Shown in pieces: positions 1 to 7,439 of a stretch of DNA of 32,099 bases. Where the stretch lies: assembly GCA_021800315.1 (NCBI GenBank), contig JAJYZD010000004.1, forward strand, positions 1-32,099. Reading direction: 5' to 3'. Every line of letters starts with the position of its first letter. Position 1 is the stretch's first letter. Both the position numbers and the translations under genes were made by a program. The stretch is from Bacillota bacterium. GTDB lineage: Bacteria > Bacillota > Desulfotomaculia > Desulfotomaculales > JAJYZD01. The notes beneath the pieces were generated by a model. It was given only the letters and a program-made list of their open reading frames with translations. It made no database searches and was not told where the DNA came from.

Positions 1-288
1 TACGGCTTCCCGATCAGACATCGGGAGCGGAAGAAGGTTCACCACGGTTTTCAGACCGGGGACCTGGTGGTTGCCGACATTCCGAAGGGCAAGTACCAGG
101 GTCGGTGGCGCGGTAGGGTCGCCGTCAGGAAGACGGGCTACTTCGACATCAGGGACGGTACCGGGAAACGACTGTGCCAGGGCATTTCCGCGCGATACTG
201 TCGTCTCCTGCAGAGAGCTAATGGCTGGCAGTACGAGCGGGAACAATTGCCGGCTGGCGCCGGTGCCACGCTTCCTCCCCATGTCTAA
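1..288 (+). CDS. iscB: IscB-type RNA-guided HNH nuclease, C-terminal end (5' part outside window)
   Basis: The reading frame is open from base 1 to the TAA at 286-288 and gives 95 residues with no start, so this is the 3' end of a longer gene. The order GFQTGDLV, then IPKGKYQG, GRVAVRKTG, and GISARYCRLLQRANGWQY is the characteristic C-terminal segment of IscB proteins, following the HNH/RuvC part. IscB proteins are encoded by IS200/IS605-family (ISC) elements, are ancestors of Cas9 and use an omega RNA normally encoded just upstream of iscB, outside this window. The HNH and RuvC residues are also outside, so activity cannot be judged. The gene ends only 73 bp before bamA, which may have put a mobile element into the promoter region of the benzoyl-CoA genes. 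A Met at 67 is internal and not the start. Confidence 0.85.
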   Translation, partial: YGFPIRHRERKKVHHGFQTGDLVVADIPKGKYQGRWRGRVAVRKTGYFDIRDGTGKRLCQGISARYCRLLQRANGWQYEREQLPAGAGATLPPHV

Positions 289-324
289 AGCCAGGGGCAT
301 CCGCGCGGCAGTTTCGTGAAATAC

Positions 325-339
325 CGGGCCAAAGGCCCG
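325..339. other. Small hairpin between iscB and bamA, possible IS right-end structure
   Basis: The sequence CGGGCC AAA GGCCCG forms a perfect 6-bp stem with a 3-nt loop, 36 bp after the iscB stop. IS200/IS605-type elements carry subterminal hairpins at their ends, so this may mark the right end of the element. It has no T-tract, so it is not a good intrinsic terminator. Assignment to an element end is inference. Confidence 0.3.
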
Positions 340-360
340 CAAGGGAGGAACTTTTAGTCT

Positions 361-1491
361 ATGGATCTCAACAAGTGGCCGCGGGAGGGCGGCATCAAGG
401 ACCACGACCTCTACGGTGAGGAACACTTCAGCGCGACCGCCCCGGGGGTCATCTACGAGCTGAAACCGGTGATCGATCCCAAGGGAGGGGTGGCCGAGGG
501 GCTCAATGCCGCCTGGATCACCCTGAACAACCCGGCCCAGTACAACTCCTACACCACGGAAATGGTGAAGGGGGTCATCGCCGGCATGCACCGGGCTTCA
601 ATGGACCGCTCGGTGGTGGCCGTGGTGTTCACCGGCACCGGGGACAAAGCCTTCTGCACCGGCGGCAACACCAAGGAGTACGCCGAGTATTACAGCGGTA
701 ATCCCACCGAATACGCCCTGTACATGGATCTCTTCAACGCCATGGTGGACGCCGTCTACATGTGTAAGAAACCGGTCATCTGCCGGGTCAACGGCATGCG
801 GGTGGCCGGCGGACAGGAGATCGGCATGGCCTGCGACATCTCCCTGTCCTCCGACCTGGCCGTTTTCGGACAGGCCGGTCCCCGGCACGGCTCCGCCCCG
901 GTGGGCGGCAGCACCGACTACATCTTCTGGTACCTGTCCATGGAGCAGGCCATGTGGAACTGCATCTCCTGCGAGGTTTGGAGCGCCTACAAGATGGAAC
1001 GCCTCGGCCTGATCTCCAAGGCGGTACCTGTTTTGAAAAAGGACGGCGGCTTCATCCGCAACCCGCAGGTCATCACGGACCGCTACCTGGACGACGGGGC
1101 CATTGTCTACGGCGAGATGGCCTCCGGCGAGGAAAAGGCCGGGGCCGACGCCCTGGTGAAGGAGTGCACGGTCGATTTCAGCCGGCTGGACGCCGAGGTG
1201 GACAAGATCGTGTGGTCGCTGACCAATTTGTTCCCGCACTGCCTGATGATGTCCATCGACGGTATCCGGGCCAAGAAGAAATTCTTCTGGGACCAAAGCA
1301 AGCTGCCCAACCGCCACTGGCTGGCGGCCAACATGATGAGCGAGGCCTACCTGGGCTTCAACGCGTTCTCCACCAAGAAACTCACCGGGAAGGACCGGAT
1401 CGACTTCCTCGAGTACCGCCGGCTGCTGACCCAGGCTCATCCGTTCGACCAGGATCTGATCGACCGGGTGATGCCGCCGCGGAAGGAATAG
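361..1491 (+). CDS. bamA: 6-oxocyclohex-1-ene-1-carbonyl-CoA hydrolase (BamA/Oah)
   Basis: This cytoplasmic crotonase-family enzyme hydrates and hydrolytically opens the ring of 6-oxocyclohex-1-ene-1-carbonyl-CoA to 3-hydroxypimelyl-CoA, the ring-cleavage step of anaerobic benzoyl-CoA degradation. The 376-residue length and the segments DHDLYGEEHF, NNPAQYNSYTTEMVKGVI, TGTGDKAFCTGGNTKEYAEYY, VNGMRVAGGQEIGMACDI and GQAGPRHGSAPVGGSTD are those of the BamA family, longer than ordinary enoyl-CoA hydratases. The ATG at 361 is preceded by GGGAGGA at 343-349. The next gene starts directly after its stop, as in an operon with bamR and bamQ. BamA is a common marker for the benzoyl-CoA pathway in anaerobes, so the organism very probably degrades aromatic acids. 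The ring reductase genes are not in the window. Confidence 0.95.
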   Translation: MDLNKWPREGGIKDHDLYGEEHFSATAPGVIYELKPVIDPKGGVAEGLNAAWITLNNPAQYNSYTTEMVKGVIAGMHRASMDRSVVAVVFTGTGDKAFCTGGNTKEYAEYYSGNPTEYALYMDLFNAMVDAVYMCKKPVICRVNGMRVAGGQEIGMACDISLSSDLAVFGQAGPRHGSAPVGGSTDYIFWYLSMEQAMWNCISCEVWSAYKMERLGLISKAVPVLKKDGGFIRNPQVITDRYLDDGAIVYGEMASGEEKAGADALVKECTVDFSRLDAEVDKIVWSLTNLFPHCLMMSIDGIRAKKKFFWDQSKLPNRHWLAANMMSEAYLGFNAFSTKKLTGKDRIDFLEYRRLLTQAHPFDQDLIDRVMPPRKE

Positions 1492-2265
1492 GTGATAAGC
1501 GTGGACTACCGGTACCTGAAATACCAGAGTGAAAACGGCGTCAACACCGTTACCCTGGACCGGCCGCCGCTGAACGTCCTGACCATCGACATGATGGAAG
1601 AACTGGCGATGGCCCTGCAGCAGGCCGACACGGAGGCCGGCGCGGTGGTCCTTTTGCAGGCGGCCGGCAAGGCCTTTTCGGCCGGGGTGGATGTGGGCGA
1701 CCACACTCCGGACAAAGTCGAACGCATGATCGACGTCTTCGAGCGTCTTCTCGTGGCCATGGCCGGGCTGAACAAGCCCCTGGTGGCGGCGGTGCAGGGC
1801 GCCGCCCTGGGCGGCGGCCTGGAATTGGTCCTCCTGGCCGACATGGTGGTGGCCTCGGAAAAAGCGCGCTTCGGCCAGCCCGAAGTGACGGTGGGGGTGT
1901 TCCCGCCCCTGGCCTGCTACGTCCTGCCGCGGCTGATGCCCTGGCCGCAGGCCATGGAACTCCTGCTGGGCGGCGGCACCGTCGACGCCGCAAGGGCTTA
2001 CGCCCTCGGCATGGTCAACCGGGTCTTCGCGCCCGGGGATTTCGCCGCCGGGGTGGCCGAATTTGCGGCCAGGTTCGCCCAACTGAGCCCGGTGGTCCTG
2101 GCCCTGACCAAAAAGGCCGCCCGGGCCGGCCTGGGGGAGAACTTCCCGGCCTCGCTGTCGCTCATCGACACCATTTACCTGAACGAGTTGATGACGACGC
2201 AGGATGCCAGGGAGGGCCTGCAGGCCTTTATGGAGAAGCGCCACCCCGTCTGGCAGGGTCGGTAG
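1492..2265 (+). CDS. bamR: cyclohexa-1,5-diene-1-carbonyl-CoA hydratase (BamR/Dch)
   Basis: This crotonase-family hydratase adds water to cyclohexa-1,5-diene-1-carbonyl-CoA, the product of benzoyl-CoA reductase, giving 6-hydroxycyclohex-1-ene-1-carbonyl-CoA. The 257-residue protein has the crotonase oxyanion-hole segments (AAGKAFSAGVDVGDH, then VQGAALGGGLELVLLADMV) and FGQPEVTVGVFPP. Placement between bamA and a zinc alcohol dehydrogenase of the BamQ type makes dienoyl-CoA hydratase the best reading; sequence alone would only say enoyl-CoA hydratase. The GTG start at 1492 abuts the bamA stop and has GGAAGGA four bases upstream. A second in-frame GTG at 1501 is possible. Co-transcription with bamA is expected. 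Confidence 0.88.
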   Translation: MISVDYRYLKYQSENGVNTVTLDRPPLNVLTIDMMEELAMALQQADTEAGAVVLLQAAGKAFSAGVDVGDHTPDKVERMIDVFERLLVAMAGLNKPLVAAVQGAALGGGLELVLLADMVVASEKARFGQPEVTVGVFPPLACYVLPRLMPWPQAMELLLGGGTVDAARAYALGMVNRVFAPGDFAAGVAEFAARFAQLSPVVLALTKKAARAGLGENFPASLSLIDTIYLNELMTTQDAREGLQAFMEKRHPVWQGR

Positions 2266-2292
2266 GTTGTTTTGAAAGAAGGAGGGATAGGT

Positions 2293-3360
2293 GTGCCCGT
2301 TCCGGAGAAAATCGCCGCCTGGCAGATGACCGTTCCCGGGGAACTTACCCGGGTGGAGTTGCCGGTTCCGCAGCCGGCGCCGGGTGAGGTGCTGGTGGAG
2401 ATAGCCGGCTGCGGCGTTTGCCACACCGACATCGGCTACTTCTACCAGGGGGTGCCCACGGTGACCAAACCGCCGCTCACCCTGGGCCACGAGATCAGCG
2501 GGCGCGTGGTGGCCGGGGAGGAAAGCCTCCTGGGCCAGGAAGTAATCATCCCCGCCGTCATGCCGTGCAACCGTTGTCCCATTTGCGCCGCGGGGCGCGG
2601 CAACCGCTGCCTGGCACAGAAGATGCCGGGTAACAGCCTGGGTATCTACGGGGGCTTTGCCAGCCATATCCCGGTGCCGGCCGCCGACCTGTGCGTGGTG
2701 GGAGACCGCGCCCTGCCGCTCGAGTACCTGGCCGTGGTGGCCGACGCCATCAGCACCCCCTACCAGGCGGCCGTCCGGGCCGACCTGAAACCCGGCGACC
2801 TGGCGATGGTGATCGGGGCCGCCGGCGGCGTGGGAACGTACGTGACCCAGGTGGCCGCGGCCTTCGGAGCCAAAGCCGTGGTGGCGATCGACCGCAACGA
2901 GGAGAAACTGGCCCGTACCACGGGTATTGGCGCCACCCACACCATCAACACCGCCGGTAAGTCGCTCAAAGAGATCAAGGAGGACTTCAAGGCTTACTGC
3001 AAGGCCGCCGGTCTGCCTTCCAACTATGGCTGGAAGATTTTCGAGGTAACCGGCACCAAAGAGGGCCAGGAGATCGCCCTGGACCTTCTGCCCTTCATCG
3101 GCAAGCTGGTCCTTATCGGCTACGCCATCCAGAAGGTGGAGTTCATGTTTTCCCGCCTGATGGCACTGGACGCGGAGATCATCGGAACCTGGGGCTGCCT
3201 GCCGCAATACTACCCGGATGTCCTGAAGATGGTCCTGGACGGCCGGATCCAGGTGAAGCCCTTCGTAGAGATCCGCCCCATGAGCACCATCAGGGAAACC
3301 TTCGCCGAGGCCCACTCCGGGCGCCTGGCCCGGCGGGTGGTCTTGACCCCGGATTTCTGA
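2293..3360 (+). CDS. bamQ: 6-hydroxycyclohex-1-ene-1-carbonyl-CoA dehydrogenase (BamQ/Had)
   Basis: This NAD-dependent zinc alcohol dehydrogenase oxidises 6-hydroxycyclohex-1-ene-1-carbonyl-CoA to the 6-oxo compound that BamA opens. Visible features are the catalytic-zinc segment GCGVCHTDIGYF, GHEISG, the structural-zinc cluster CNRCPICAAGRGNRC and the Rossmann segment VIGAAGGVGTYVTQVAAAFGA followed by the acidic VVAIDRNEEK that favours NAD. An open frame extends upstream to a TTG at 2272, but GAAGGAGGGA at 2278-2287 lies just before the GTG at 2293, so that start is chosen (355 residues). The gene closes the bamA-bamR-bamQ operon. The order follows the pathway in reverse. The specific substrate is assigned by family resemblance and context. 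Confidence 0.9.
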   Translation: MPVPEKIAAWQMTVPGELTRVELPVPQPAPGEVLVEIAGCGVCHTDIGYFYQGVPTVTKPPLTLGHEISGRVVAGEESLLGQEVIIPAVMPCNRCPICAAGRGNRCLAQKMPGNSLGIYGGFASHIPVPAADLCVVGDRALPLEYLAVVADAISTPYQAAVRADLKPGDLAMVIGAAGGVGTYVTQVAAAFGAKAVVAIDRNEEKLARTTGIGATHTINTAGKSLKEIKEDFKAYCKAAGLPSNYGWKIFEVTGTKEGQEIALDLLPFIGKLVLIGYAIQKVEFMFSRLMALDAEIIGTWGCLPQYYPDVLKMVLDGRIQVKPFVEIRPMSTIRETFAEAHSGRLARRVVLTPDF

Positions 3361-3404
3361 CCCCAGACGTTTCCATCGCAGACCGGGACGGTGCATAATT
3401 CTGG

Positions 3405-3440
3405 AAAAGGATTTGGCGTGGGTTGCGCCGAATCCTTTTT
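3405..3440 (+). terminator. Intrinsic terminator of the bam operon
   Basis: A 14-bp stem (AAAAGGATTTGGCG paired with CGCCGAATCCTTTT, one G-T pair) with a 7-nt loop ends in a run of five Ts. It sits 45 bp after the bamQ stop. It separates the bam genes from the dehydrogenase at 3515. Confidence 0.85.
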
Positions 3441-3514
3441 CCGTGTAATGCGGCCGTCCGCCGGGGTAGCCTGAGAACCGGCGGACGTGGCGAAAAAAGG
3501 GGGCCTGGACGGTT

Positions 3515-4507
3515 TTGGATCCGGTGAACGTTCTCCTGGTGGTGCCGCACGAGGTGGGCAGCACCGACAGGTACGAAGAGGTCTTGCAACGGCGTTTCCC
3601 CACCGAGATAGCCGGCGGAGCCATCCGGATCAGGAAATCGGTCAGCGGCGACCTGCCGGACGAATTCCTGGACACCCACATCATCGGCACCGGCACCTTG
3701 ATCCCGCGCATTCCGGAAATGAAGGACCTCAAGTGGATCATGAGCTTTAGTTCCGGGGTGGACCACTGGCACAAATTCGGCAAAGTGCCGGCCCACGTTC
3801 CCCTGGTCAACCTGCCGGGCGGATCGGCGGTGCCGGTGGCGGAGTTCATCCTGGGCCTCATGTTGACCCTGGCCAAGAAATACAACCGGTTGTGGGACGA
3901 ACAACGGGAGAGAAGATATACCCGCATTTACGGCGACGAGCTGTACGGCAAGACGCTCGGCCTCGTCGGCCTTGGCGGCATCGGGCGCGAGGTGGCCAAA
4001 AGGGCCAAAGGGTTCGACATGCGGATCATCGGCACGGCCACCCGGAAGGTCGAGGTTCCCGGCGTCGACGAAGTCTACCTGGCCGGCCGGGTGGAAGACG
4101 TCATCCGGCAGAGCGACTTCCTGGTCCTGGCCTGCCCGGAGACCGCGGATACTCTGGGCCTGATGAACGAGGCCCGGTTCCGGCTGATGAAGAAGACCGC
4201 CTACCTCATCAACTGCGCCCGCGGGTCCCTGGTGGTCAGGGAAGCCCTGCTAAGGGCCCTGAACGAGGGCTGGATCGCCGGGGCGGCCCAGGATACCTGG
4301 TGGACCAAGGACCCGGTGCCAAGCTACCTGCCGCCGGGGGACGAGATCAGGAACGCCGCAAACCTGATTATCACCCCCCATATCTCCGGCTTTACCAGGA
4401 TGTACGAACAGAGGTTCGGGAATGCTTTTGCCGACAACATCGCCCGCTATTTGCATGGGGAACCGTTGATCAACCTGGTTTCCGGCTTTGGTACCGGCCG
4501 CGCCTGA
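3515..4507 (+). CDS. D-2-hydroxyacid dehydrogenase family protein
   Basis: A cytoplasmic NAD(P)-dependent oxidoreductase of the D-isomer-specific 2-hydroxyacid dehydrogenase family, 330 residues. The nucleotide-binding domain is inserted in the usual way, with GLVGLGGIGREVAKRAKGF near residue 150, the catalytic Arg in INCARGSLV and the catalytic His in ITPHISGF. The usual EP motif carrying the catalytic Glu reads KDPVP here, so Asp probably stands in for Glu. The substrate cannot be read from sequence; glycerate-, phosphoglycerate- and glyoxylate-type enzymes share these motifs. The TTG start at 3515 is uncertain, as an in-frame GTG at 3524 is also possible and the purine-rich AAAAAAGGGGG lies about 12 bases upstream. 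It lies after the bam terminator, so a link to benzoate metabolism is not shown. Confidence 0.85.
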   Translation: MDPVNVLLVVPHEVGSTDRYEEVLQRRFPTEIAGGAIRIRKSVSGDLPDEFLDTHIIGTGTLIPRIPEMKDLKWIMSFSSGVDHWHKFGKVPAHVPLVNLPGGSAVPVAEFILGLMLTLAKKYNRLWDEQRERRYTRIYGDELYGKTLGLVGLGGIGREVAKRAKGFDMRIIGTATRKVEVPGVDEVYLAGRVEDVIRQSDFLVLACPETADTLGLMNEARFRLMKKTAYLINCARGSLVVREALLRALNEGWIAGAAQDTWWTKDPVPSYLPPGDEIRNAANLIITPHISGFTRMYEQRFGNAFADNIARYLHGEPLINLVSGFGTGRA

Positions 4508-4548
4508 CCGGCGCAGACCGTATCCCGGCGGCCGGAGGGGGGAAGCGC

Positions 4549-4884
4549 ATGGACGACCGGCAAACCACCGTAGGCGAATTGCGCGCCATGGTCGCCTCTT
4601 TCGTGGAGGAGCGGGACTGGCGGCAGTTCCATTCCGCCAAAAATCTCAGCATGTCCATCGCCATCGAGGCCGCCGAACTGATGGAGTTGTTTCAGTGGAC
4701 GGACGGAGAAGCGGCGGATGACCGGCAGTTGGCGAGGGTCGGGGAAGAGTTGGCCGACGTCGTGATCTATTGTCTTTCCCTGGCCAATGCTTTGGAGCTG
4801 GACCTGGCGCGGGCGGTGCGGGACAAGGTGGAAGCCAACGGCCGGAAATATCCGGCGGCGAGGTTCAGGGGCGGATTCCGGTAG
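4549..4884 (+). CDS. MazG-like nucleotide pyrophosphohydrolase
   Basis: A 111-residue all-alpha NTP pyrophosphatase of the MazG-like (dCTPase/RS21-C6) type, which hydrolyses nucleoside triphosphates to monophosphates plus pyrophosphate and is thought to clear non-canonical or excess dNTPs. The signature is the metal-binding helix pair IEAAELMELFQW and EELADVVIYCLSLANALEL, preceded by RDWRQFHSAKNLSMSI. The ATG at 4549 follows the purine-rich SD GGAGGGGGGAAG (4534-4545). It starts 41 bp after the dehydrogenase stop in the same direction and may be co-transcribed. Length and motif match single-domain family members, not the two-domain E. coli MazG. The exact nucleotide preference is unknown. Confidence 0.85.
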   Translation: MDDRQTTVGELRAMVASFVEERDWRQFHSAKNLSMSIAIEAAELMELFQWTDGEAADDRQLARVGEELADVVIYCLSLANALELDLARAVRDKVEANGRKYPAARFRGGFR

Positions 4885-4930
4885 CTCCCGGTCAACGTGG
4901 TCTCCGGAGGTGAATGGCGGTTAATTTTTC

Positions 4931-6109
4931 CTATTTAGGCTTTTTCCCTTTGCCTCCGGGAGGACGGCCGGTGTTGACCATGTTGTCCCCAGGGGGCCAC
5001 ATAACCGGGTCGTCCTGCATTATCAGGTTCATGATTCTCAGCAGTTCGTCGCTCGGTTCTTTTTTACGTTTTGTGATTTGCTTTTCCCATTCTTCCATCA
5101 CGGGCAGGCGGATGCCCATAATCATGCACGCGCAATAGAGGGATTCTTCTAAATTGGCAAAATCACTATCGTAGCCGGAGTGAATCAATTCCATAATAGG
5201 GGAAACGCATTGATCTGATAATAGATTGCACCACTCATAAGCCAACATTGTCTGTACACTGAGGTCAGTTTCCCGGGGAAGTAGTTCCAGAAATGCTTGT
5301 TCACTGCCCTGGGATTTTATGTTGCCCAACAACGAGGCGGCGGCAAATCGGAAATCCCAATGCTCATTAAAAAAACACCGTTGTATTCCTCTAACGACAA
5401 CATCATTACCAATCCTGGTTAAAGCATTGATCGACTCCTCTGCCAACATTTCTTCGTTGCAACGGAGGTTGTCGATAAGTACAGGGACGACTACAGTCAT
5501 CTTTAATCCGCCAGCCAACATGATCATATATAATTCTTCATAATCCCGGTATTTCTCGTCCGTAAGGATTGTGAGAATTGTATCGAGAGGCAAATCGTCT
5601 CTAGTTTGTAACGTCTTGACGATGTCTTTCCCATAGGTATAATCCATTTCACCGAGGTTTCTATCTTTATTCCTATGGCAAAAGGCCAATAACTCGTTCA
5701 TAAGTTTGTTTGTCGGCCAGGAAAATAGATCTATACGCCTTTTTATCTTAGGGATACAGCCTGGAGCCATATTGGTAACTTTACGGATCCCTGGAGCCAT
5801 GTGGATCAGGACATTTATATCGGCGTTCACAATCATGTTGTTGTAATACCGAATGACGACGGCATCGGAAACATGCGGCAACCGGTCCAAAACGCTCCGC
5901 AAGGTCAGTTCGGTCTGGGTGAAATTGACGGCGGCGGCGAGCAGTTCCAGGTTGCTTATTTCTCCATATGTTCTACAGCATTCCAGCACAGCCGGGGCCA
6001 GGTCCGGGTCCCGACTGAAGCTGCCGGCGAAATAGCCCACCGCGTGATTCCGGAGAAAGTTCTGCTGATGATATAGAAACGGCTTGACTTGTTGACCTGT
6101 AACCAACAT
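4931..6109 (-). CDS. HEAT-repeat-like protein of unknown function
   Basis: A 392-residue predicted soluble protein made almost entirely of helices in a repeating pattern. Examples are the blocks SINALTRIGNDVVVRGIQ and FAAASLLGNIKSQGSEQAFLEL, which look like HEAT/PBS-lyase-type repeats, so a scaffold or protein-binding role is plausible. I do not recognise a defined family. An open frame runs to 6223, but GGAGGT (minus strand, about 6116-6121) lies seven bases before the ATG at 6109, so that start is taken. The C-terminus is proline/lysine rich (GRPPGGKGKKPK). The gene is visibly AT-richer than the bam genes and the acs gene, which hints at separate origin. It lies next to the left boundary of the integrated element; before insertion it would have been downstream of acs on the same strand. 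Confidence 0.65.
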   Translation of the reverse strand: MLVTGQQVKPFLYHQQNFLRNHAVGYFAGSFSRDPDLAPAVLECCRTYGEISNLELLAAAVNFTQTELTLRSVLDRLPHVSDAVVIRYYNNMIVNADINVLIHMAPGIRKVTNMAPGCIPKIKRRIDLFSWPTNKLMNELLAFCHRNKDRNLGEMDYTYGKDIVKTLQTRDDLPLDTILTILTDEKYRDYEELYMIMLAGGLKMTVVVPVLIDNLRCNEEMLAEESINALTRIGNDVVVRGIQRCFFNEHWDFRFAAASLLGNIKSQGSEQAFLELLPRETDLSVQTMLAYEWCNLLSDQCVSPIMELIHSGYDSDFANLEESLYCACMIMGIRLPVMEEWEKQITKRKKEPSDELLRIMNLIMQDDPVMWPPGDNMVNTGRPPGGKGKKPK

Positions 6110-6264
6110 TTTACCGACCTCCGAGCCCGGCAACTGCGTCCGGCTTGTTTGCTGATGATTCTGTTTCGCTGCAGGTGCCGCCATTTCCTGCCCGGCCAGA
6201 AACCGGACCCGATGCCGGAACACGTCCGGGCGGCGTTCCGGCGCAACGTCCGGGCGCTGCTGAC

Positions 6265-6342
6265 CCCGAACCCGGGAGCCCTTGTCTTTACTGGTGAACC
6301 ACGGCGGACACGAAGCAATGGCCGCCTGATCAACAATCAGGC
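6265..6342. repeat. Left 78-bp attachment-site repeat (attL)
   Basis: It is identical over 78 bp to 10638-10715; the flanks diverge at once on both sides (A/T before, A/G after). It includes half of a hairpin that is complete only in the right copy. Confidence 0.9.
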
Positions 6343-6451
6343 AACCCGAGTTTTTGTTAAGTCAGTTAAGGTCAAAAGCCTTATTTTACGCGGGTTTGCG
6401 GGCTGGGAAGTTTTAACTAAGACCCGTTATTTCGGCACATTTTCACCTGCA

Positions 6452-6469
6452 TTGCAGTACTTTTGCAGT
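6452..6469 (+). repeat. Left arm-type repeat of the integrase
   Basis: TTGCAGTACTTTTGCAGT occurs here and at 10598-10615, in the same orientation, both inside the element near its ends. Each copy is itself two TTGCAGT units spaced by ACTT. Such paired short repeats are typical arm-binding sites for the N-terminal domain of Tn916-type integrases. Binding is inferred. Confidence 0.65.
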
Positions 6470-6662
6470 GCAAACCGGACCTGCTATGCCCCGCCCTGTG
6501 CGGCTTGGCGGGTTTCGTTGCTGTACGGGAAGGCCGCTCCAAGTGCCGGTCGCTATTTCCCGGCGGGACTTCTTCCGCGTCTTCCCCTATTGGCCGTCCT
6601 TCCCTCCGACAAGCAACCCCTCCCTTGGCCCCGTTGGATCAAAGAGTATTTTTCTCCTCCCC

Positions 6663-6692
6663 TTGTAATCTGTATATACATTCGTATATAAT
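6663..6692 (+). promoter_or_regulatory. Promoter and palindromic operator of the toxin-antitoxin pair
   Basis: TTGTAA at 6663-6668 and a consensus TATAAT at 6687-6692 are separated by 18 bp. The inverted repeat TATATAC-ATTC-GTATATA (6673-6690) overlaps the spacer and the -10 box, a position suited to repression by the antitoxin. The expected transcription start is at or next to the ATG at 6699. Confidence 0.65.
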
Positions 6693-6698
6693 AAGTAC

Positions 6699-7007
6699 AT
6701 GGACGCTATAGAATTTTCGGGCTTCCAGTGGGACCCGGGCAACCGGGAAAAATGCCAGAAGCATGGCGTTTCGATTGAAACGATAGAGGCGCTTTTTCAG
6801 TGTCCCCTGGCTGTTTTACCGGATGAAGCCCATTCCCAAGATGAACAACGTTTCAGTGCCATAGGTAAAACGGATGATGGACGACACGTGTTCGTGGTCT
6901 TCACCCTACGCCGTGATGAGGAAGCTATCTTAATTCGTCCCATAAGTGCTCGTTATATGCACGAGAAGGAGGTTATCGCTTATGAAAAAGCAAATCCCGA
7001 CCTTTAA
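6699..7007 (+). CDS. brnT: BrnT family toxin (DUF497)
   Basis: This 102-residue protein matches BrnT, the ribonuclease toxin of the type II BrnT/BrnA system, which has a RelE-like fold and blocks translation by cutting RNA. Visible family marks are FQWDPGNREKCQKHGVS at the N-terminus, the central GKTDDGRHVFVVFTLR strands and the C-terminal IRPISARYMHEKE, which matches the conserved SAR block. The frame is complete and undamaged, unlike the rest of the element. The ATG at 6699 has no SD and sits six bases after a consensus -10 box, so the message may be leaderless. The antitoxin gene overlaps its 3' end by 26 bases. The toxin-before-antitoxin order is that of known brnTA loci. Confidence 0.88.
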   Translation: MDAIEFSGFQWDPGNREKCQKHGVSIETIEALFQCPLAVLPDEAHSQDEQRFSAIGKTDDGRHVFVVFTLRRDEEAILIRPISARYMHEKEVIAYEKANPDL

Positions 7008-7227
7008 GACTGACAAGGAAGCCGAACACTTTGTTGCAAGTGCTGATCTTAGCAATTATGACCTATCTGGCGCGCGCATGGTTAAATTCGAGTTAAAGCC
7101 TAAAGATAAAGCCATAAGCCTGCGTCTATCGGAAGAACTCTTTAAGGCCATACAAAAGAAAGCAGAGAGCGAAGGAGTTCCTTATCAAAGGCTTATTCGT
7201 CAGGCTATTGAAAGAGAGGTTTTATAG
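6982..7227 (+). CDS. brnA: BrnA/CopG-like antitoxin
   Basis: An 81-residue antitoxin that should bind BrnT and repress the shared promoter. The C-terminal half (KDKAISLRLSEELFKAIQKKA, then GVPYQRLIRQAIEREVL) is a ribbon-helix-helix-like DNA-binding domain. The N-terminal half, with IPTFKTDKEAEHFV, matches the toxin-contacting part of CopG-type BrnA proteins. The ATG at 6982 follows AAGGAGGT (6966-6973) at eight bases, a much better translation signal than that of the toxin, so the antitoxin may be made in excess. A frame open from 6946 has no comparable SD. A palindrome over the -10 box upstream of brnT is the likely operator. Confidence 0.85.
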   Translation: MKKQIPTFKTDKEAEHFVASADLSNYDLSGARMVKFELKPKDKAISLRLSEELFKAIQKKAESEGVPYQRLIRQAIEREVL

Positions 7228-7280
7228 ATTATTTCGTCCAAAACCATGTAATCTTTGAACGCTTCCGATTTGTATTAGAC

Positions 7281-7309
7281 TGCCCCCGGACTTCACCGGG
7301 GGCATTTTG
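7281..7309 (+). terminator. Intrinsic terminator after brnTA
   Basis: TGCCCCCGG and CCGGGGGCA form a perfect 9-bp stem around a 6-nt loop, followed by TTTTGTGTTTT. It lies 53 bp after the antitoxin stop, so the toxin-antitoxin pair is a closed unit. Confidence 0.85.
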
Positions 7310-7439
7310 TGTTTTGCTCGTTGGATGGGACGGCCGCTCCCGAGAGGATGGACTGCCCATGTGGGCGGCCACCCATTACCCGCCGGCAGCATACTTCGGC
7401 GGCCGCCCCGGCAACGGCGGGCGGGAGAGGTGAAACGGA

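Noticed and set aside
598-3927. A 1109-codon open frame on the minus strand opposite the bam genes
   Set aside because: It runs antisense through three genes with strong family motifs, SD sites and a terminator. Its translation is low-complexity, rich in Gly/His/Arg/Asp, as expected from the complement of GC-rich codons.
6265-6342. A tRNA 3' end as integration target
   Set aside because: GAACCCGGGAG on the plus strand, read in reverse, looks faintly like a T-arm (GGGTTCG), but the stem does not close, the conserved RA after TTC is absent and no acceptor or anticodon arm can be built.
6089-6691. Plus-strand frame across the left attachment site, and the related one at 10609-10989
   Set aside because: Both only translate the 78-bp repeat and unrelated flanks. 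The first overlaps the start of the minus-strand HEAT-like gene, and the second overlaps acs. No SD or family motif.
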